Shown here: positions 34,239 through 38,780 of the stretch, one piece after another
How the letters are laid out: every line of letters starts with the position of its first letter
Position numbering within the stretch: the first letter of the stretch is position 1
Assembly: GCF_001942465.1 (NCBI RefSeq)
Contig: NZ_MKJY01000568.1
Location: 1 to 38,780, forward strand
Origin: Actinomadura sp. CNU-125
Lineage (GTDB): Bacteria; Actinomycetota; Actinomycetes; Streptosporangiales; Streptosporangiaceae
Reading direction: 5' to 3'
DNA length: 38,780 bases
Program-made: the position numbers and the translations under genes
The notes under the pieces: model-generated
The model's database searches: none
The model's input: only the letters and a program-made list of their open reading frames with translations
Told to the model about the DNA's origin: nothing

Positions 34239-35250
34239 CAGCCCAGCCTCACTCTCGGGTCGACGATGGCGTACAGGAGGTCGACGATCAGGTTGATCAC
34301 GACGATGGACGTGGCGGTCACGAGCGTGCGCCGAGGACCATCGGCAGGTCGCTGCTGTTGATGGAGCTGATGGCGAGCTGCCCGAGCCCGTGGATCCCGA
34401 AGGTGTTCTCGGTCAGCACCGCGCCGCCGAGCAGCAGCCCGAGGTCCAGGCCGAACACGGTCATGATCGGGGTCAGGGTGGCGCGGAGCGCGTGCCTGGT
34501 GACGACGGTCTTCTCCGGCAGCCCCTTGGCGCGGGCCGTGCGGATGTAGTCCTCGTTCATCGTTTCCAGCATGCCCGCTCTGGTGAGCCGCGCGTACATC
34601 GCGGCGTACAGGAACGCGAGCGTCACCCACGGCAGCACCAGCGACTGGAACCAGCTCACCGGATCCTCGGTGATCGGCCGGTAACTGCCGCCGCCCGGGA
34701 AGATCTCCAGGGTGTAGGAGAACAGGGCGAGCGACACCAGTCCGGTGAAGTAGATGGGCAGCGACACTCCCGCCAGGGCGATCATCATCGCGCCGCGGTC
34801 CCACTTGGTGCCGCGGCGCAGCGCCGACACGACGCCGGTGGTGATGCCGACGGCCAGCCAGATGACGGACGCGCCGACCGCGAGCGACAACGTCGCGGGC
34901 GCGCGGTCGAACAGCGTGGGCAGCACCTGCTGGCTGGAGTTGAAGGAGTAGCCGAGGCAGGGCGCGGAGCAGTGCTCGGTGGTCGGCCCGAGGTCGAGTT
35001 CCTTGCCGCCGACGATCCCCTTGAGGAAGTCGGCGTACTGGACCACGATCGGCTCGTCCAGCTTGAGACGCTCCTTCGTGTCCTGGATCGCCTCGGCGGT
35101 CGGGGCCTTGCCGACGTAGGCGGCCGCGAGCTGGTCGGTGGTCTGACCGGCCAGCTTCGGCAGACCGAAGAAGATGCCGAAGGTCACCAGCGTGACCAGC
35201 AGCAGCATGAGAACGGCCCCGATGAGGCGCCGGATGATGTATGCGAACAC
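34238..35250 (-). CDS. Peptide ABC importer permease, OppB/DppB type, one frameshift
   Basis: About 337 residues after bridging a break near 34328 where GA should run into TLVTATSIVVIN. The start VFAYIIRRLIGAVLMLLLVTLVTFG is the classic first helix. The periplasmic loop contains KLKLDEPIVVQYADFLKG-like sequence, and the coupling region reads ARLTRAGMLETMNEDYIRTARAKGLPEKTV, the EAA-type loop. The end IVDLLYAIVDPRVRLG is typical. The GTG at 35250 is chosen over a GTG at 35265 because that one sits inside a large stem-loop and the family starts here. Break is likely a sequencing error. Confidence 0.88.
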
Positions 35251-35264
35251 TATGCGCGGCCCCA

Positions 35265-35308
35265 CCCGCCGGCCGGGCGGACCTGTGGGTCCGGCCCCGG
35301 CCGGCGGG
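35265..35308 (-). other. Large stem-loop between binding-protein and permease genes
   Basis: Arms of 12 bases (CCCGCCGGCCGG and CCGGCCGGCGGG), with an inner GGACC/GGTCC pair around a 4-base loop. It lies 46 bases after the binding-protein stop and 14 bases before the permease GTG, in the transcript. Such structures in transport operons protect the upstream message or reduce read-through, raising binding protein over membrane subunits. The structure is visible; the effect is inferred. Confidence 0.6.
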
Positions 35309-35354
35309 CGTCGCCTTCACCTGCCTTCGGATGAATCGGCGAGCGAGCGGTTGA

Positions 35355-37117
35355 TCACTCCACGCCCATGTTGAGGTAGTCGTACATGCCGCCGTAGCCA
35401 CCGGTGATGCCGACGTTGGTGACGTTGCCCGGCCGGTACAGCAGCGCCTTGGCGTAGATGAGCGGGACGATGCTCGCGTTCTCCATCACCATCTTGTCGA
35501 CCTCGCCGTAGATCTTGGTACGGGCGGCCTTGTCGGTGTTGGAGATGGCGTCGTCGAGCGCGTCGTTGATCTTCTGGTCGTCCAGCTCGGACAGGTTCGT
35601 CCCGCCGGACGGCTTGATCGCCGAGCCGTGCACGATCTGCTGCAGGAACCCGTAGCCGGTCGCCAGTCCGGGGCCCACGCCATGAGGATCATGCCGATGC
35701 CGTGCTCGTGGACGTAGTCCGGCACGCCGACGTACTTGTTGAAGTAGTCACCGGCCGGGTACTGCACGATGCTGACGTTGATCCCGACCTTCTTCAGCGC
35801 CTGCTGGATGGCCTGCGCCATCGCGACTTCCTTGTCCCGGTCGGACCGGGCGGAAATCTTGGTGGTGAAGCCGTCGGGCTGGCCGCACTCCTTCAGCTCC
35901 TGCTTGGCCTTGGCGATGGTGGCCTCGTCGAGACCGCCGCTCTCGGCCTGCTTCTGCGGGTACAGGTCGAACTTCTGGTACGACTCGAGGTTCGTCGGCT
36001 GCACCGTCGTGGCGACGTCACCGCCGGCGAGCGGGCCGCCGTAGGCGGTCTGCGCGGCGACCTTGTCCGTCGCGTACTGCACGGCGCGGCGGCAGTGGAC
36101 GTTGTCGAGCGGCTTCACGTGCTGGTTCAGCGCCATGTACCGCAGGTAACCCTGGACGGGGTTGTCGACGTAGGGCTTCTGGTCGGCTGCGAGCACCTTC
36201 GGCTGCGCGGCCGCCTGGACGCCGACGCCGGCGATGTCCATCTCCAGGTCGCCGCTGAGCAGCCGCTGGTCGATGTCGTCACCGTTCTGCTTCAGCTCGA
36301 CCGTGATCTTGTCCGGCAGAGCCTTGCGGATCGGGTCGGTGTTCTTGTCCCAGTGCGGGTTGCGCGACAGGGTCATCTGCTTGCCGCGCTGGTAGCTGTC
36401 GACCTTGTACGGGCCCGACGACACGATCGCCGTCTCGTACTTCAGGCCGGTGTCCTTGTCCTTCGGCACCGGCATGGTCTGCGACATCGCGACCAGGTAG
36501 TCGAACTCGGAGAACGGCTCGCTCAGGTTGAAAACGATCGTCTGATCGTCGGGAGTCTCGATGGACTCCAGGCCCTTCTCGGAGTCGTCCTCGTAGGGGC
36601 CCTTGTAGGGCTCCTCGTTGTCGACCAGGTACTGCTTGAAGTACTTCGGCCCGAGCTGCAGCTCCTTGGAGAAGTTGCTGCGCTCGACGGCGTACTTCAC
36701 GTCCTTGGACGTCACGGTGGTGCCGTCGCTGAACTTCACGCCCGTGCGGAGCTTGTACGTCCAGGTCTTGCTGTCGTTGCTGGGCGTCCCGAGGCCGGTG
36801 GCCAGGTCGGGGACGACCTCCAGGCTCTCCTTGCCCGCGGCCGGCTTGAACGTCGTCAGCGCACGGCCGTAAAGGCGGGCGAAGTTCTGCGAGAAGGCGT
36901 AATAGGTGTTGCCCGGGTCCGGGGAGTCCCAGTCGTCGGAACTGGCGAGGCGGAGCGTGCCGCCCTTCTTGTCCGAGACGTTGACGACCTCGTTCACCGC
37001 GGCGTTGAAGCCGGGGCCTTCCCCCGAGCCGCCGGAGTCGCCGCCGCCGCAGGCCGCCAGGGCCCCGGCCGCGAGCACCCCGGCCGCGAGGGCCGAGATG
37101 GATCTCATCAATTTCAT
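35355..37117 (-). CDS. Peptide ABC importer substrate-binding lipoprotein (SBP_bac_5, DppA/OppA-like), one frameshift
   Basis: About 586 residues when a break near 35665 is bridged. The start MKLMRSISALAAGVLAAGALAAC is a lipoprotein signal with the lipidated cysteine at about 23, followed by a Gly/Ser linker. The family 5 binding fold shows GGTLRLASSDDWDSPDPGN, YAFSQNFARLYGRALTTF, KFSDGTTVTSKDVKYAVERS and the C-terminal DKMVMENASIVPLIYAKAL. It captures peptides outside the membrane and delivers them to the permeases. The ATG at 37117 has AAGGGG upstream. It lies 44 bases after the first permease gene. Substrate is not readable, though di- or oligopeptides are usual. Confidence 0.92.
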
Positions 37118-37161
37118 GTGCAGGCGCACCCCTTCACTTAGACGGGTCGGTTAACCCGAGG

Positions 37162-38154
37162 TCACTTGGCCCGGGGGTCGAGAGCGTCCCGCAGCCCGTC
37201 ACCGAACAGGTTGAAGGCGAGGACGGTGATGAAGATGGCCATGCCCGGGATGATCATGTACATCGGGGCGGTCGCGTAGAGCGGGACGGCCAGGGTGAGC
37301 ATGCCGCCCCACGACGGGGTCGGCGGGATGACGCCGACGCCGAGGAACGACAGGGCGGCCTCGAACAGGATGTTCGTCGGGATCAGCAGGGTGGAGTACA
37401 CCAGGATCGGCGCGACGAGGTTCGGCAGGACCTCTTTGAAGAGGATGTATCCGTTGCGGGCGCCCATGCTGCGGGCGGCGTCGACGAACTCGCGCTCGCG
37501 CAGCGACAGCGTCTGCCCGCGGACGATCCGGCCGATGTAGGGCCAGTTGAAGAAGCCGATCACGAAGACGAGCACCGAGACCCGCAGCCCGTTGCCGCTC
37601 AGCCCGAACGAGCCGTCGCTGACGACGCCGACCAGGGCGATCGCGAACAGCAGCAGCGGGAAGGCCAGGAAGGCGTCCATGGCGCGGCTGATGAGGTAGT
37701 CGACCCAGCCGCCGAAGTACCCGGCGGTGATGCCGAGGATCGTGCCGAGGAACACCGACAGCAGCGTCGCCAGGAACGACACCAGCAGGGAGATGCGGGC
37801 GCCGTACACGATGCGGGCGAGCATGTCGCGGCCGGTGCCGGGCTCCACGCCCAGCAGGTGCTCGCCGCTGATGCCCGAGTGCCAGAAGCCGTCCCTGGGG
37901 CGGCTGTAGGTCGGGTCGATCAGGTTCTGGTGATAGGCCAGGGGATCCTGCACGAAGAACGGCCCGAAGATCGCGATGAGGATCAGCAGCAGAACCACGC
38001 CGCCGCCGGTGAGCGCGACCTTGTCCCGCTTGAGGCGCATCCACGCGATCTGGCCGAGGGAACGGCCCTGGATCTTCTTGCCCTGCATGCCCTGCAGGAC
38101 CGATTCGGGCTGCGCCTCGCTATCGGAACCGGTCACCTCGATGGGTGCGGCCAC
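37162..38154 (-). CDS. Peptide ABC importer permease, OppC/DppC type
   Basis: A 330-residue permease and first gene of the leftward operon. A soluble leader of about 45 residues precedes helix 1 (ALTGGGVVLLLILIAIFGPF). Family marks are GEHLLGVEPGTGRDMLARIVYGARISL, the helix pair LVSFLATLLSVFLGTILGITAGY, the coupling loop LREREFVDAARSMGARNGYILF and the end FNLFGDGLRDALDPRAK. The GTG at 38154 has an AGGAGG ribosome site eight bases upstream. Placing the C-type permease before the binding protein differs from the common A-B-C-D-F order. Confidence 0.94.
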   Translation of the reverse strand: MAAPIEVTGSDSEAQPESVLQGMQGKKIQGRSLGQIAWMRLKRDKVALTGGGVVLLLILIAIFGPFFVQDPLAYHQNLIDPTYSRPRDGFWHSGISGEHLLGVEPGTGRDMLARIVYGARISLLVSFLATLLSVFLGTILGITAGYFGGWVDYLISRAMDAFLAFPLLLFAIALVGVVSDGSFGLSGNGLRVSVLVFVIGFFNWPYIGRIVRGQTLSLREREFVDAARSMGARNGYILFKEVLPNLVAPILVYSTLLIPTNILFEAALSFLGVGVIPPTPSWGGMLTLAVPLYATAPMYMIIPGMAIFITVLAFNLFGDGLRDALDPRAK

Positions 38155-38683
38155 GCTCTACCTCCTACCGTCCGGCCACTGGGTTTCAGGCCATGTCGCC
38201 GGCGTGCGACCGGCGATCGCGGAGATCATCCGCAGCCCCCGTGCCCGTTACGCCGCGTTTGCTGAAGGGAAACGTAGTCCTTCGGGCACGACTGTCCATC
38301 CGTGAGGCGGGCTGCGCCAGTACCCGTATCTGACTTGTGATCTCGTCGTCATCTCGGGCACACGTGTCATACGCAACTCGCCGGACAAATCGCCCGAATA
38401 GTACGGCCACCATCAGAGTGACTTGCAACCGAGCGGCCCCGAAACCGGGAACCTTTACCGGACCGAGTCCGTTCCGAGACTCTTCCTCCGCAGGTCAGAA
38501 CGCTAGTGCACACCCGCCCCACGGGGCACGGACGCGCGCGGCGCGGCGCCGTGCCGGTCCTGCGGGCACCCCGGCGCGCACCGGCACAACCGGGTCACGG
38601 GGCGACCCCGGGGACGTCCTGACAAGTCGTGTCAGGAGCATGTCGGCAAAGAGAGCGTAAAGAAGGGGTGCCGGTACAGACGA
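38155..38683. other. Leader and promoter region of the peptide importer operon
   Basis: About 530 bases without a convincing gene. The stretch is less GC-rich than the surrounding genes, especially 38250-38480, which suits promoters. Open frames here show no family features. No palindrome clear enough to name as an operator was found. Confidence 0.5.
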
Positions 38684-38715
38684 GAGCAGGGCCTCCGGGA
38701 TCGGAGGCCCTGCTC
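38684..38715 (-). terminator. Intrinsic-type hairpin, probably ending a gene right of the window
   Basis: Perfect 13-base-pair stem (GAGCAGGGCCTCC with GGAGGCCCTGCTC) and a 6-base loop. Read leftwards it is followed by a pyrimidine-rich stretch with CCCCTTCTTTAC. A minus-strand stop codon at 38770-38772 (ending ...GIS) suggests a gene entering from the right whose transcript ends here; too little of it is visible to name. Confidence 0.7.
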
Positions 38716-38780
38716 GGACGCCGGATCGCCCCGCGAGGCGGCGGACGCCGCGCGCGGGACGGAACGGGTCAGGAAATGCC

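Noticed and set aside
35702..37141. Long plus-strand open frame opposite the binding-protein gene
   Set aside because: Shadow of the substrate-binding protein; no signal, fold or motif of its own.
38337..38660. Small plus-strand open frame in the importer leader region
   Set aside because: Low-complexity Arg/Thr/Ala-rich translation with no ribosome site or family resemblance.

Overview
The window is very GC-rich, uses many GTG starts, and carries actinobacterial gene families: MEDS-domain sensors, an Rv1339-type phosphodiesterase beside murI, rph and rdgB, a DUF3618 protein, and an XRE/TPR regulator. It most resembles a chromosome segment of a Streptosporangiales (Actinomadura-like) actinomycete. 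The genus is inferred from protein style and gene order, not from a search.

Layout. 1-8.6 kb: metabolic and housekeeping genes: the end of a small membrane protein, purU, a lipoprotein esterase, an alanine-racemase-fold protein, a SIMPL protein, a GH4 glycosidase, a DUF3618 protein, a Bcp peroxiredoxin, a DUF998 membrane protein facing a TetR regulator across a near-perfect palindrome, then a wrecked bPH2 gene. 8.6-13.05 kb: a leftward accessory cassette (XRE/TPR regulator, a palindrome, two small unknown proteins, a repeat-containing unknown protein, an HGWH-motif protein, a phosphotransferase), bounded on its right by tRNA-Leu(UAG). 13.4-15.6 kb: an MFS exporter and its divergent TetR regulator. 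15.6-18.5 kb: three consecutive MEDS proteins, fused to HATPase, STAS and HATPase. 18.64-18.94 kb: a tandem array of hairpin units. 19-22.2 kb: murI, cyclic-nucleotide phosphodiesterase, rph and rdgB, the same order as Rv1338-Rv1341 of Mycobacterium tuberculosis.

22.4-26.0 kb: a tRNA m1A58 methyltransferase gene whose 3' end is replaced, in frame, by the C-terminal part of an IS605-type TnpB, followed by a site-2 protease and a divergent RecB-like nuclease. 26.1-31.7 kb: a NarL-type two-component system followed by a MacB/FtsX-type ABC exporter. 31.8-38.2 kb: a leftward five-gene oligopeptide importer operon in the order permease C, binding protein, permease B, ATPase D, ATPase F, with a large stem-loop directly after the binding-protein gene.

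About ten genes are interrupted by small indels; where the missing base can be placed it is usually a single lost G or C in a GC-rich run. Because these hit housekeeping genes such as trmI, most are probably sequencing errors. The bPH2 gene (dense frameshifts plus an apparent internal deletion) and the trmI-tnpB junction cannot be explained that way. The observations most worth following are the TrmI-TnpB fusion, the MEDS triad with a STAS domain lacking the phosphorylatable serine, the XRE/TPR cassette, and the tandem hairpins.
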